This document shows, piece after piece, positions 17,793-27,027 of a stretch of DNA of 64,000 nucleotides. The DNA is taken from positions 15,060 through 79,059 of the forward strand of contig JBHJGO010000074.1 in assembly GCA_050331715.1 (NCBI GenBank). The letters are read 5' to 3'. Within the stretch, counting starts at the first letter, position 1. Every line of letters begins with the position of its first letter. The notes below the pieces were generated by a model. The model was not told the origin of the DNA and made no database searches. It saw only the letters and a program-made list of their open reading frames with translations. The stretch is from JBHJGO01 sp050331715. GTDB lineage: Bacteria > Cyanobacteriota > Cyanobacteriia > Cyanobacteriales > Microcoleaceae. The position numbers were made by a program, and so were the translations under genes.

Positions 17793-18632
17793 TCAAGATT
17801 CGGAGTCTATGTCTTCTTCGTCCACCTCAAATTGGCAAATGTACTTGGGATTGATTGGGCAGGTTTTATCTTCGATAGGATTACCTCTCAAGAAGAGGTA
17901 GGTAAGGCCCTCCAAAGAGCTTAGAGCGTTGATATCTTTGATCTGGTTATTATTCAAATTCAGTTCGTTTAACTCACCTAGGACATTGAGGGGCTGGACA
18001 TCGGTGATTTGGTTGTAGCTGAGGTTGAGCGATCGCAGTCCTTTCATCGATTGCAGGGGGGCAACATCTGAAATTTCGTTGTAGCTCAAATCTAGAGCTG
18101 TCAGATTTTTCAAGTTGTCCAGAGGACTGACGTCGGAAATTTGATTATTAATCAACCGGAGGCTTACTAGATGATCGAGGGATTGTAGGGGGGAGATGTT
18201 GCTAATCTGGCTTGTGCTTAAGTCTAGCTGTGTCAGGTTTAACAAACTTTCTGAGGCGCGATCGCAGTTGTAGGTTCCTGCCTCCTGAAGGATGACATTC
18301 ATCGTGCGCTTCAGGTCAGGGGGCAGGTTCTCTCGCTGCAAACACCAATCCATGAAGCTACCTGGGTCAGCGATTTCTAGCGTTTCCAAGTCTGCCTCTA
18401 CTGAAGTTTCCTCCGATTCTGATTGTTCTGTCTCTGCCGGAGTTTCCTCCGATTCAATGTTCTCTGGCGGGGTCTCTTCTGCTCCAGCTTCCTGTTGGTC
18501 AATTTCTGTGGCTTGCGCTAGATGGGGGTTAATTTGAGCAGAAGCTGGAACCCCCAGGAGAGAACCAATCTGAAGACTACTGAGACCGAGGACGATGCCA
18601 ATTTTTTGAGATTGAAACTTGAAATTTTGCAT
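17793..18632 (-). CDS. Exported leucine-rich repeat protein
   Basis: A 279-residue protein with a signal peptide (about 1-32, ending ASA), an acidic Glu/Thr/Ser-rich linker (40-85), a short globular segment with two Cys, and about six 22-residue leucine-rich repeats of the internalin type (pattern L-xx-L-xx-LxLxxNQIxDVxPL). The two last Cys (CPINPKYIC) form a capping pair. Such proteins mediate binding; the partner is unknown. It is encoded alone on the leftward strand. Confidence 0.85.
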   Translation of the reverse strand: MQNFKFQSQKIGIVLGLSSLQIGSLLGVPASAQINPHLAQATEIDQQEAGAEETPPENIESEETPAETEQSESEETSVEADLETLEIADPGSFMDWCLQRENLPPDLKRTMNVILQEAGTYNCDRASESLLNLTQLDLSTSQISNISPLQSLDHLVSLRLINNQISDVSPLDNLKNLTALDLSYNEISDVAPLQSMKGLRSLNLSYNQITDVQPLNVLGELNELNLNNNQIKDINALSSLEGLTYLFLRGNPIEDKTCPINPKYICQFEVDEEDIDSES

Positions 18633-18848
18633 GTTTACTTTCGTTAATTCTCCGGGAACCCCTCAATTTGATGATAGCGGAGGGGATTAATTTCAGGCAG
18701 CTTAATTGTTTTTAGATGGCTTGGTTGGATCGGGGTTAACCATGTATCCTATGACGGTGGCTGAACTGAATATGTTCGGGGCATGGCTCACATGGAGCCT
18801 AGATTCAATACTCAAGCAGAGTCCTCAGAATCTTCTAGACCTAATCAC

Positions 18849-19298
18849 ATGCTTAAACATATTGTTCAACTTTGCATGGCAACACCCCGTTGGCTGGCAA
18901 CAGTTTCACAAGAGCCGTTGGTTCGTACCCCAATTGCCATTGGCCTTGGTGCGATTGCTGGGGCCCTTTCTCGTTATTACTTGGGACTATGGATTGGTGG
19001 ACGTCTAGGGCCAGCCTTTCCCTACGGAACGTTTATTATCAATCTCACCGGATGTCTGGGGATGGGCTTCTTTACGACCCTGACAGAGCAAACCATTATT
19101 TCTCCCGATGTAAAGTCCCTCATTGCAGTTGGATTTCTGGGTTCCTACACCACATTCTCAACCTATGAACTGGACTCTCGAAATCTGGTTAGGGAAGGGG
19201 AGTTTGGTGCAGCAACTTTTTACTGGGCCGCTAGCGCAATTCTGGGATTTGTTGGGCTTCAGATTGGTGTTGTCCTGGCTCGTCTATTAACCCGATAA
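18849..19298 (+). CDS. crcB: Fluoride exporter CrcB/FluC
   Basis: A four-helix membrane protein with the family motifs GAIAGALSRYY, FPYGTFIINLTGCLGMGF and GFLGSYTTFSTYELD, where the Asn and the Phe/Thr triad line the fluoride pore. It exports fluoride. The start is uncertain: the frame is open from 18783, and ATG 18849 (MLKHIVQL) gives a length near the family norm with a modest N-terminal extension. It is paired with a DUF190 gene, a common association. I looked for a fluoride riboswitch upstream and did not see its conserved segments. Confidence 0.92.
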   Translation: MLKHIVQLCMATPRWLATVSQEPLVRTPIAIGLGAIAGALSRYYLGLWIGGRLGPAFPYGTFIINLTGCLGMGFFTTLTEQTIISPDVKSLIAVGFLGSYTTFSTYELDSRNLVREGEFGAATFYWAASAILGFVGLQIGVVLARLLTR

Positions 19299-19367
19299 CT
19301 TTGTATCTTAAGCTTCAATTATCTATCTCAATCACGCTACAAATTCTACTTTTACAGGAAATTGATC

Positions 19368-19700
19368 ATGGCTAACTGGAAAAAACTCAGGATTTATCTC
19401 AGTGAATCAATTCGGTGGAAGCACAAGCTAGCTTATCAAGAATTAGTGAAGCAGGCCCACGCCCATGAAATATCTGGGGCGACAGTCATTCGGGCAATTG
19501 AGGGATATCATGGACACCATATGATTCAGGCTGCTAATATCCTGGCTCTCTCTGGAGATTTACCCATCTTGGTGGAAATCATTGATGAGGAAGACAAAAT
19601 CAGGAGATTCTACGATTTGAATAAAGAAATGCTGCATGGACACTTGGTTACCATTGAGCCTGTAGAATTACTCCAATCATGGGAAAGAGTAATCAACTAA
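19368..19700 (+). CDS. DUF190 family protein
   Basis: A 110-residue protein starting MANWKKLRIYLSES, chosen over the TTG at 19362 because ATG 19368 has an AGGAAA site at normal distance. The order WKHKLAYQELVKQAHAHEISGATVIRAIEGYHGHH is diagnostic of DUF190, a PII-like small trimer usually encoded next to crcB. A regulatory or accessory role in fluoride resistance is inferred from this context. It is followed by one base and then the acyltransferase gene. Confidence 0.88.
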   Translation: MANWKKLRIYLSESIRWKHKLAYQELVKQAHAHEISGATVIRAIEGYHGHHMIQAANILALSGDLPILVEIIDEEDKIRRFYDLNKEMLHGHLVTIEPVELLQSWERVIN

Positions 19701-19701
19701 A

Positions 19702-20817
19702 ATGCGTCTAACCTCGCTCGATATTTTTCGAGGCGTAGCAATTGCTGCCATGGTTCTAGTGAATAATCCAGGAAGTTGGGAATATGTTTATCCTCCCCTG
19801 CTTCATGCTGAGTGGAATGGTTGTACCCCGACGGATTTGGTATTTCCCTTCTTCCTATTGATCGCTGGAGTGGCAATGGCCTTTTCTCTTAAAAAGTTTG
19901 CCTATGACCAGCGCTCATTGTCTGAGTCGTTATCTCCTAAGTTGTACCTTCGTATCCTGCGACGCTGTGCATTGTTGTTTTTTCTGGGTCTACTGCTGAA
20001 TGGATTCCCAAACTATAACCTGGCCACGATTCGGATCATGGGGGTTCTCCAGCGCATCAGCGTGGCCTATTTTCTAGCGGCAGTGACCGTGCTGAATTTT
20101 TCTCGTCGAGGACTTTGGATCACGGTGACAGTTCTGCTACTGGGGTACTGGGCAGCAATGATATTAATTCCGGTTCCGGGCTACGGTGCTGGACAGTTGG
20201 CGCCAGAGGGAAACTTTGGAGCCTATCTGGATACGTTAATTCTGGGCAAGGCTCATCTTTGGAAAGGTGGCCCCTATGATCCGGAGGGGCTTTTCAGCAC
20301 GCTACCAGCAGTGGGAACGGTATTAATCGGCTATCTCACGGGGGACTGGCTTCGGCGACAAGCGATCTTAACCCGAACCAGTGTGAATCTGGTGATTGCT
20401 GGCCTCGTGGCGGTGATTCTTGGGTCTCTCTGGGGAATTATTTTTCCCATTAATAAAGCCCTCTGGACAAGCTCCTATGTGATCTACACCGCAGGGTGGG
20501 CACTGCTATTTTTGGCCTTCTGCTATGAAACCGTTGAGGTACGAGGCTGGCGACGCTGGGGATTTCCCTTCAAGGTGATGGGACTGAATTCAATTTTGAT
20601 CTTTGTGGCTTCGGGATTTGTGGGCAGAATTCTGTTCTTTACCAAGGTTCAGCAAAACCCCGAACCTGTGAGTCTGAAGACTTGGATCTATGAACAGTAC
20701 TTTGCATCCTGGGCCGGGGCTATGAATGGTTCGTTGCTGTTTGCGGTGGTAACGGTTTTATTTTGGTGGCTTGTGGCCTATTTGATGTATCGCAGGGGAT
20801 GGTTTTTAAAGGTTTAA
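19702..20817 (+). CDS. Heparan-alpha-glucosaminide N-acetyltransferase-like membrane protein (COG4299)
   Basis: A 371-residue protein with about ten hydrophobic helices. The N-terminus RLTSLDIFRGVAIAAMVLVNNPG and the following HAEWNGCTPTDLVFPFFLLIAG are the signature of the COG4299/NagX group, related to the HGSNAT lysosomal acetyltransferase. These enzymes are thought to move acyl groups across the membrane to sugars; the bacterial substrate is not established. It is tightly packed behind the DUF190 gene, so probably co-transcribed with crcB. Confidence 0.88.
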   Translation: MRLTSLDIFRGVAIAAMVLVNNPGSWEYVYPPLLHAEWNGCTPTDLVFPFFLLIAGVAMAFSLKKFAYDQRSLSESLSPKLYLRILRRCALLFFLGLLLNGFPNYNLATIRIMGVLQRISVAYFLAAVTVLNFSRRGLWITVTVLLLGYWAAMILIPVPGYGAGQLAPEGNFGAYLDTLILGKAHLWKGGPYDPEGLFSTLPAVGTVLIGYLTGDWLRRQAILTRTSVNLVIAGLVAVILGSLWGIIFPINKALWTSSYVIYTAGWALLFLAFCYETVEVRGWRRWGFPFKVMGLNSILIFVASGFVGRILFFTKVQQNPEPVSLKTWIYEQYFASWAGAMNGSLLFAVVTVLFWWLVAYLMYRRGWFLKV

Positions 20818-20861
20818 TCCAGATTAACGCTCTGCTGATACCGATAGCTGACATCTGAAGG

Positions 20862-22397
20862 TTATCCACGCGCCTTTCCTAAAGTCGTGATATAAACCAC
20901 CGCCTCCTCCGGCGGAATGCCCAAAACTTCGTTCACCTGATCGTCGAAAAATCCACCAATGCCGCTGACTCCCAGCCGGAGGTAAATCGCTGCCAAGTTC
21001 AGCCGCTGGCCAATATGGCCCGCATCCATGTGCAGATAGCGATAAACGCGATCGCCATACTGAGCCACTGCCCGTTGCAAATCCACTGTATGAAACAGGA
21101 CAACCGCCGCATCTCGACCCAAATCCTGACCCAGGCAAAGATAGTGTAGTTCTCGGCGGAAATTCTTAAACCGGATCTGGCGCAGTTCCTGGGCCTTGGG
21201 CGCATAGTAATAGCAGCCCTCCTCCAGTCCCTCAACCCCGGAGACCGCGATAAAGGTTTCCAGCAAATCCAGATCAAAATAGTCTGGAGCACTGTCCAGA
21301 CCTTGAATAATGTAGTGCTGAGGCTGATAGGAAAAATCCAGAATCGCAAACAGTTCCTCTAGTTTTAGATTTTCGCCACTGTAGGCCCGAGTTGATCGAC
21401 GCCGCAGCATGGTGATGTTCAATCCTTCCAGGTTTTTGCGCCAATCGATTGAAGTGGTGACCGTGGAAACTTTGGTACAAAAGGGGAAGTTATACTTATC
21501 CTCCGAAACCGCTACCTGTTCTGGTAACCGCCACCCTTGATCGCCTGAAGTATCTTGATCGAGTTCTGAAGCTTGATGCAGATAGGGCAACAGTTCCTCG
21601 TCCTCTATCTCTGGGTAATCTACCTGAGTGTCTGAGGGTAGCGCTGTGCGACAGGGGGCAAGATTCTCCTCTAGAGCTAGCAGATCCGCCAGGGCAATCA
21701 CAACCGTTGTCCCCTCTAATGCAGGATCGAGATACAATATCTGATTGACCATAGCATCAGCAAAGCCCCCAATCAAATGGGGTCGGTAATTGCTGGTATT
21801 TGCGGCCAGTTCGAGATTTCCCAGTAAGTGTCCAGTATCCAAAAAAATTCGGCGATAGGCCCGATCTTGATAGCGCCAGGCAGAGCGGTAGAAGACTGCC
21901 GTTGTTGCAAGGGCCAACTGTGTCTGTTCCAAAGCCGGATGCCAGAAACAGGCTGACTTTAGATCTGGCCAAACCTGATCCTGCCAAAACTGAACCAGGG
22001 AGTGAGTTCGAACCTGATAGTTGTACAATCCTGGCTCCAGCAAGGGTGTACCACGGGAAATTAGGTAAATTTCTGCAGGATATAGCCCCCCTGCTGAAGG
22101 AGCAGATCGTAGATAATGAGCCCCTAAATCCATAGGAATTTTTCCCGTCAATCCATAGGTATGGAGCAATAGATGGGATAAACGCTCTGCCTGCTGAATT
22201 TTCGTATCTTCAGACCAGGGCTCTGGCTTTTCCTTCAGATAAGGTTTGAGATCAAGCAGCTTGCCAAGCTTGTATTCTTTAAAGGGAACAGGTTGTTTGT
22301 ACCAGTTGATTGGGCGACTTTTTGCATGAATCGTTTCAGGAGCATACTTGGTGCGCTCGTGAAAGTGCTGGGTAATGGAAGGCTGATGTTGGGGCAT
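20862..22397 (-). CDS. SagB/ThcOx-type double nitroreductase-fold oxidoreductase
   Basis: A 511-residue protein from ATG 22397 (MPQHQPSITQHFHERTKY); the frame is open to 22454. It has two nitroreductase-like halves: the first with LRSAPSAGGLYPAEIYLI (about 95-115), the second with MLRRRSTRAYSGENLKLEEL and a C-terminal LGVSGIGGFFDDQVNEVLGIP. SagB-type FMN enzymes oxidise azolines in RiPPs, but many cyanobacterial members stand alone. No peptide precursor or cyclodehydratase lies adjacent, so no product can be proposed. Confidence 0.85.
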   Translation of the reverse strand: MPQHQPSITQHFHERTKYAPETIHAKSRPINWYKQPVPFKEYKLGKLLDLKPYLKEKPEPWSEDTKIQQAERLSHLLLHTYGLTGKIPMDLGAHYLRSAPSAGGLYPAEIYLISRGTPLLEPGLYNYQVRTHSLVQFWQDQVWPDLKSACFWHPALEQTQLALATTAVFYRSAWRYQDRAYRRIFLDTGHLLGNLELAANTSNYRPHLIGGFADAMVNQILYLDPALEGTTVVIALADLLALEENLAPCRTALPSDTQVDYPEIEDEELLPYLHQASELDQDTSGDQGWRLPEQVAVSEDKYNFPFCTKVSTVTTSIDWRKNLEGLNITMLRRRSTRAYSGENLKLEELFAILDFSYQPQHYIIQGLDSAPDYFDLDLLETFIAVSGVEGLEEGCYYYAPKAQELRQIRFKNFRRELHYLCLGQDLGRDAAVVLFHTVDLQRAVAQYGDRVYRYLHMDAGHIGQRLNLAAIYLRLGVSGIGGFFDDQVNEVLGIPPEEAVVYITTLGKARG

Positions 22398-22575
22398 GAA
22401 ATTGAACCAATGAAGCAGCAGGAACTTGCAACTAGAAAAAGGGGGTTGCGACAAGTAGCTGTGGATGAGATGGAACTCATGCAGAGAATTCCCATCTTTA
22501 GTGTAAACAACTTATTGAGGAAAGGCCCAACTTTCTGATCAGATTGACGGTGTTTTTCTCTGGCGCTATTCTGGC

Positions 22576-22950
22576 ATGATATTCAATGGAACAGGGAATT
22601 CGACGTACCAGGTTTTCAATGTAGGGCAGCATATGGCGATTTTGGAATTTTTGGGTATTGCAGGGCTGGGCATCCTAGTCGGCTTTTTTGTCAATAATAT
22701 AGGCACGCAGCGAAGTCAGGAACGGAAGCTAGATCAAGCATTCTATCAACTGCTAAAGCGGCAAAATGGCCGGATCGCCCTGATTCAATTGGCTGCTCTG
22801 GCCCAGGTAAATGCTGAAATAGCCCAACGCTATCTAGATCGACAGGTGCAAGCGTTTGTGGCCTTTCCTGAGGTCGATAACGAAGGAAATACGGTCTATC
22901 GATTTCCAAAACTGAATTTGCCCAAGACCTTAGAGGGAGGCGGTTGGTAG
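22576..22950 (+). CDS. Unknown protein with N-terminal helix and possible winged-helix domain
   Basis: The frame is 124 residues; ATG 22633 (MAILEFLGIAGLGILVGFF) gives a more natural 105-residue protein with one N-terminal membrane helix. The soluble part (RKLDQAFYQLLKRQNGRIALIQLAALAQVNAEIAQRYLDRQ) looks like a small helix-turn-helix fold: three helices then a beta hairpin ending NTVYRFPKL. The pattern is common in cyanobacteria. Function unknown. Confidence 0.65.
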   Translation: MIFNGTGNSTYQVFNVGQHMAILEFLGIAGLGILVGFFVNNIGTQRSQERKLDQAFYQLLKRQNGRIALIQLAALAQVNAEIAQRYLDRQVQAFVAFPEVDNEGNTVYRFPKLNLPKTLEGGGW

Positions 22951-23129
22951 GAATTCTCCCTATCAATCCAGAAACTCAGCACGCCAGGTAATTTTCAGGA
23001 CAATTTTCAGGACTTAGGATTACCGATAATATCATTTTTGTGCGGGCGGGAATCCAGGAAACATCGACGTGATTAACAGTACTCTTTTCAAAACTTTAGC
23101 TTTTATATTTCCACCAAAAGGTTTCAACA

Positions 23130-24398
23130 TTGGATCATTCAACCAACAAAGCATTTCAGCATCAAATTTCTCCTAGGAACCGACTCCAGAAACTTCGGCA
23201 GGGATTGATCCTATTATTTTTCTGGGCTGTTGTACCTTTAGTTCTAGTAGAGTTCTTGATGATTGTCCTGGAACCTTATCTAGCTCAGGGAATCTATCAA
23301 TATGACCCAGATCTAGGCTTTCGGATTCGTCCCTATGCAAATGGCAACAATCAATTTGGCTTTAATGATCAAGATTATCCGTTGGAAAAGCCACCCGGAA
23401 AATATCGCATTCTAGTAGTGAGTGACTCTTTCAATTGGGCAGGTGGGAGAGAGGGGAACTACACTGCATTACTAGAAGAAAAATTTGCTGAATACTACGA
23501 CCAATCTCAGGTTGAAGTGATTAATAGCGGTTATCCCGGAACTCATACCGGCGAGCAGTTAGCCATGCTGAAAAAATATGGCTTGCAATATAATCCAGAC
23601 TTAGTCGTTTTGGGATTTTTTGTAGGGAATGATTTTCTAGATGCTGATCCCCATCGTAAGCGAATTATTGTCAATGATGTTTATGTCGATATTGATCGGC
23701 GCAAGGAACTAATTCTGTTTGGCTATCCCATTATTGGAAAATCCCGCTTACTTCTTTTTGTCCAGCAAAAATATAAGGTCTTTCAAGAGGCAGCAAAGTC
23801 AAATCAGTCGAGTTATCGATTGCCAGATTTAACGAATACTCTGTTTGCAAGCTCAGAATTACTAACGTCAGACAGCCAAACACCCTTGAATCAAGCTGAT
23901 TCTCAGCAACGATTGGAGCAATCTCCAGGAATCATGTCCCTCAGAACTTTCCTAAAAGTTGAAAAAAATCGTTTGAGTTTTTGTAAGACTGAAGATTTAA
24001 AATCGGGGAAGTGGCAAAAAAACATTGATTACATTCTAGAAAGCATTGCGGAAATGAATCATGTATTAGGAGAACGGGGAATTGACTTCGTTGTTGCAAT
24101 CTATCCTGATGAATTTCAAGTGAATCCGGAGTTGTTGAACCAAGTTACTGATGAATTTGAACTTGACCCGGAAGACTATGAAATAACCTGTATGCAGCGG
24201 ATTCTGCATCAATTTCTAGAGGAAAATCAGATTTCCTACATCGACCTGTTGGAACCCGTGAAACAAAAGCAACAACAGCAGCATCTTTATCTACTTCAGG
24301 AACCCCACTGGAATTCTGCGGGCAATCAGTTGGCGAGTGAAGTTTTATTCGAAAATGTTGTGGAGAAAACCGATCTATTTTTTCGACAGTTGCAGTAA
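23130..24398 (+). CDS. Membrane-anchored SGNH/GDSL hydrolase-like protein (first of a pair)
   Basis: A 422-residue protein starting at TTG 23130, because no ATG precedes the signal-anchor helix (about 27-53). The SGNH blocks are visible: VVSDSFNW (block I nucleophile Ser), FFVGNDFLDAD (block III Asn) and EPHWNSAGNQLAS (block V His). The family includes esterases and O-acetyl transfer or removal enzymes of exopolysaccharides (AlgX/AlgJ-like). The next gene is a paralogue. The polysaccharide role is inference. Confidence 0.8.
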   Translation: MDHSTNKAFQHQISPRNRLQKLRQGLILLFFWAVVPLVLVEFLMIVLEPYLAQGIYQYDPDLGFRIRPYANGNNQFGFNDQDYPLEKPPGKYRILVVSDSFNWAGGREGNYTALLEEKFAEYYDQSQVEVINSGYPGTHTGEQLAMLKKYGLQYNPDLVVLGFFVGNDFLDADPHRKRIIVNDVYVDIDRRKELILFGYPIIGKSRLLLFVQQKYKVFQEAAKSNQSSYRLPDLTNTLFASSELLTSDSQTPLNQADSQQRLEQSPGIMSLRTFLKVEKNRLSFCKTEDLKSGKWQKNIDYILESIAEMNHVLGERGIDFVVAIYPDEFQVNPELLNQVTDEFELDPEDYEITCMQRILHQFLEENQISYIDLLEPVKQKQQQQHLYLLQEPHWNSAGNQLASEVLFENVVEKTDLFFRQLQ

Positions 24399-24468
24399 TA
24401 TCAGCATGTTTCTCTATTATTTTCTGATGTCAATTGTGAACCAATAATCAAGAACAAAGAGCCAGAGT

Positions 24469-25557
24469 ATGTTGATGTGGAAAAGATTTAAATCTATTTT
24501 TATTCAAACCTTGATCATCGCTGCAATTACTACAGTTCTTACAGAGATCACCTTTAGGGTTTATCACCGAATCAATCCAACCTTTTTATTTAGCGATCGC
24601 TCCTACAATCGTTGGCGAGGCAAGCCCTACGCTCAAGATTTTGAGTTTCAGTTAAATTCTCAAGGATTTAAAGATATTGAATATGATCCCAAGAAGCCGG
24701 ATGATGCTTTCCGAATTCTAGGGATTGGAGATTCCTTCAATTTTGGAGTTGTTCCCTACCGTTACAACTTCCTCACTCTGCTAGAAGATCAATTAAATCA
24801 AACTCAGTTGAATCAACGATCAGGGGAAACGATTGAAATCATCAATATGGGAATTCCAGGATTGGGGCCGAGGGATTATCTAGATATCCTGACTCAGGAA
24901 GGGCTAGCACTTGAGCCGGATATGGTGCTGCTGTCCTTCTATATTGGCAATGATTTTATCGATAATCAATTTAAAGCCGCTGAACGGCGCTGGAATCAGT
25001 TCTACGTGGTCTCACTTGTTCGATCTTTGGTCAGTCTTGGAACCCAATATGAGGGACAAGTGTTTAATCCTAACAATAGTCTGAAGTACATTGACGATCA
25101 GCCTACGCGCACAACGGACTCTTATCTGAAGGATACGAAAAATAAGAGCAATATGTTTATAAAAGATCCGGCTGACGATATTTTTGCTGGATATTTTTCT
25201 GATGCAATGAATGATATTTTAAAAATCAAACAAATTTGTGATTATCGTCAGATCAAGCTTGTGATCTTGATCATTCCGGATGAGGTTCAAGTCGATCAAG
25301 CACTCCAGGTAGAAATTACAGAAAGGTTTGATTCAAGCGATCCCGGTAAACTTGATTTCCAGTTGCCCAATCGTTTAATGCATAATTTCTTCCAGCAACA
25401 TGAGATTGCCTATATCGATCCACTAGATGAATTCATTGCTGCTTCTGGATCTACCCGTCTTTATAAGCCGAATGATACCCATTGGAATATTGCGGGAAAT
25501 CAACTGATGGCTAACCTATTGGCAGAGCGACTATTAAATGAAACTTTAAAGCCGTGA
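24469..25557 (+). CDS. Membrane-anchored SGNH/GDSL hydrolase-like protein (second of a pair)
   Basis: A 362-residue paralogue of the preceding protein, with an N-terminal signal-anchor (about 8-27) and blocks GIGDSFNFG, FYIGNDFIDNQ and NDTHWNIAGNQLMA. The catalytic Ser, Asn and His/Asp positions are all present, so both copies look active. An AAGAGCCAGAG stretch precedes the ATG. The pair is followed by a PqqD-domain gene about 200 bases later. Confidence 0.82.
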   Translation: MLMWKRFKSIFIQTLIIAAITTVLTEITFRVYHRINPTFLFSDRSYNRWRGKPYAQDFEFQLNSQGFKDIEYDPKKPDDAFRILGIGDSFNFGVVPYRYNFLTLLEDQLNQTQLNQRSGETIEIINMGIPGLGPRDYLDILTQEGLALEPDMVLLSFYIGNDFIDNQFKAAERRWNQFYVVSLVRSLVSLGTQYEGQVFNPNNSLKYIDDQPTRTTDSYLKDTKNKSNMFIKDPADDIFAGYFSDAMNDILKIKQICDYRQIKLVILIIPDEVQVDQALQVEITERFDSSDPGKLDFQLPNRLMHNFFQQHEIAYIDPLDEFIAASGSTRLYKPNDTHWNIAGNQLMANLLAERLLNETLKP

Positions 25558-25753
25558 TATAATTTTTAGATAAAGGAATATTCAAATCCGGAATTTAGGT
25601 GTAATTTCAGATCACCATTTTGTCTATAGGTGCGGCTTTAAAGTGGTGTGAAAATCGGATTTTTTGAATTACTGGGGTTGGATCAGCCAGAGCGAATTTA
25701 AGATCGCAACAATAACAACTTTTCAGGTTTTTCTTGCAAGGGATAGAAAAATA

Positions 25754-26254
25754 ATGTTGAAGGAATCTGCATTTATCACAACTTCAAGATATCAGCGCTC
25801 ATCTCAAATTAATCACCGGGCAGTGGTATTGAATCTTGAATCAGAGGAATATTTTATCTTCAACTTTATGGGAACAGCCATCTGGTACGGACTGACTTAC
25901 CCCCGAAAAGTACAGGAGATACGAGAGATTATTTTGTCCCACTATCAGGTTAGGCCGAAGCGATGTGAGCGTGATCTGATCGCCTTTTTGAATCAACTTC
26001 AAGCCCTTGGCTTGATTCAAATGATTCCCTATCCTCAAAGAATTTCTCGTATCATGTTTGTTGTGATGTCACAGTTTTGGGCGAGGATGATGGGCAATCG
26101 GCTAGAAGCTTCATCTCAGATTGCCTGGTATCGCAAAAAGGCAATACCAGCAGTCAAAAAACTTCCCTATGAAGCGCCTGTTGTCAGCTACTGGGGATCC
26201 AATCGCGGGGCCGAGCATGATGCCTGGACAGGCTACAGCATATTCTCGTCTTGA
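25754..26254 (+). CDS. PqqD-domain (RRE) protein with a RiPP-precursor-like C-terminal tail
   Basis: From ATG 25754 this is 166 residues; the frame is open to 25664 but an AGGGA site supports the later start. Residues 1-95 show the PqqD fold: NHRAVVLNLESEEYFIFNFMGTAIWYGL, then a helical pair ending LGLIQ. PqqD-like domains (RREs) bind leader peptides of RiPPs. The last approximately 30 residues begin KKLPYEAPVVSYWGSN and end DAWTGYSIFSS. The YxxPxV-Gly pattern resembles leader motifs of lasso-type precursors, rather than a PqqD domain. No cyclase, protease or radical SAM gene is adjacent, so this may be a fused or orphan element. Confidence 0.65.
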   Translation: MLKESAFITTSRYQRSSQINHRAVVLNLESEEYFIFNFMGTAIWYGLTYPRKVQEIREIILSHYQVRPKRCERDLIAFLNQLQALGLIQMIPYPQRISRIMFVVMSQFWARMMGNRLEASSQIAWYRKKAIPAVKKLPYEAPVVSYWGSNRGAEHDAWTGYSIFSS

Positions 26255-26306
26255 TTCCGCACTATTCTTTGCAACGAAGATTTTAGTATTGTTCGCTATG
26301 ATTGAT

Positions 26307-26364
26307 AGCAGATTGGCAATCTGCTGGGTCTCGATGGTTCATTTTTGTAACCCTGTCGAGACCC
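26307..26364. other. Two adjoining perfect hairpins upstream of miaE
   Basis: The first hairpin pairs AGCAGATT (26307-26314) with AATCTGCT (26318-26325) across a 3-base loop. The second starts at the next base: GGGTCTCGA (26326-26334) pairs with TCGAGACCC (26356-26364), with an inner GGTT/AACC extension. There is no T run on either side, so a simple terminator is unlikely. It could be an RNA processing site, an attenuator for miaE (start 26386) or a mobile palindromic repeat. Confidence 0.6.
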
Positions 26365-26385
26365 CACTCAATTCTTCCGTAATTT

Positions 26386-26985
26386 GTGAATTCAGCTCAA
26401 CTGTCTACGATCAAGTTCTTAGTACAACCCACCTCGCAGGCATGGGTCAGTCAGGCAGTTGCAAATCTCGACACAATCCTGTTAGATCACTCCCATTGCG
26501 AACGCAAGGCGGCTGGCGTTGCTCTGAATTTGATGTTCCGCTACCCTTCTAATGTCAAATTAGTTCGGACACTCACCGCAATTGCCCAGGAAGAACTGGA
26601 GCACTTTGAATTAGTTAATCGATGGCTGGATCAGCGTGGAATCCCGCTAGGGCCATTATCGGCTCCTCCCTACGGTTCAAAGTTGAATAAGTGCATTAGA
26701 AAGGCTGAGCCAGAGCGCTTACTGGATTCGCTATTGATTTCCGCTCTGATTGAAGCCCGTAGCCATGAACGTCTGGGATTATTAGCAATCCATTGTCCGG
26801 AACCAGAGTTGGCTCAGTTCTATCGGGGCTTGATGGCCTCAGAAGCCCGCCACTATGGCGCCTATTGGGTTCTGGCGACAACCTATTTTGATGCTGATAA
26901 CGTTAACCAGCGCCTTGAAGAACTTGCCCAGGTTGAAAGTGATCTACTCAGATCTCTACATCCTGAACCCAGAATTCATAGTTGA
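26386..26985 (+). CDS. miaE: tRNA 2-methylthio-N6-isopentenyladenosine hydroxylase
   Basis: A 199-residue di-iron protein starting at GTG 26386. The ferritin-like iron ligands are visible as CERKAAG, QEELEHFE, IEARSHER and SEARHYGAYW. MiaE hydroxylates the isopentenyl group of ms2i6A37 in tRNAs reading UNN codons, using O2. Length matches the family. It is encoded upstream of tRNA-His on the opposite strand. Confidence 0.92.
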   Translation: MNSAQLSTIKFLVQPTSQAWVSQAVANLDTILLDHSHCERKAAGVALNLMFRYPSNVKLVRTLTAIAQEELEHFELVNRWLDQRGIPLGPLSAPPYGSKLNKCIRKAEPERLLDSLLISALIEARSHERLGLLAIHCPEPELAQFYRGLMASEARHYGAYWVLATTYFDADNVNQRLEELAQVESDLLRSLHPEPRIHS

Positions 26986-27027
26986 ATTTCGTAGTTGAAT
27001 TTCATAGCTGAAATTCATAAATAACAG

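Noticed and set aside
18660..18850. Fluoride riboswitch upstream of crcB
   Set aside because: The conserved crcB-motif segments, such as CTGATGACTCCTAC, were not found.
20862..22397. SagB-type enzyme as part of a RiPP cluster
   Set aside because: No cyclodehydratase, precursor peptide or transporter is adjacent, so the enzyme is treated as a stand-alone oxidoreductase.
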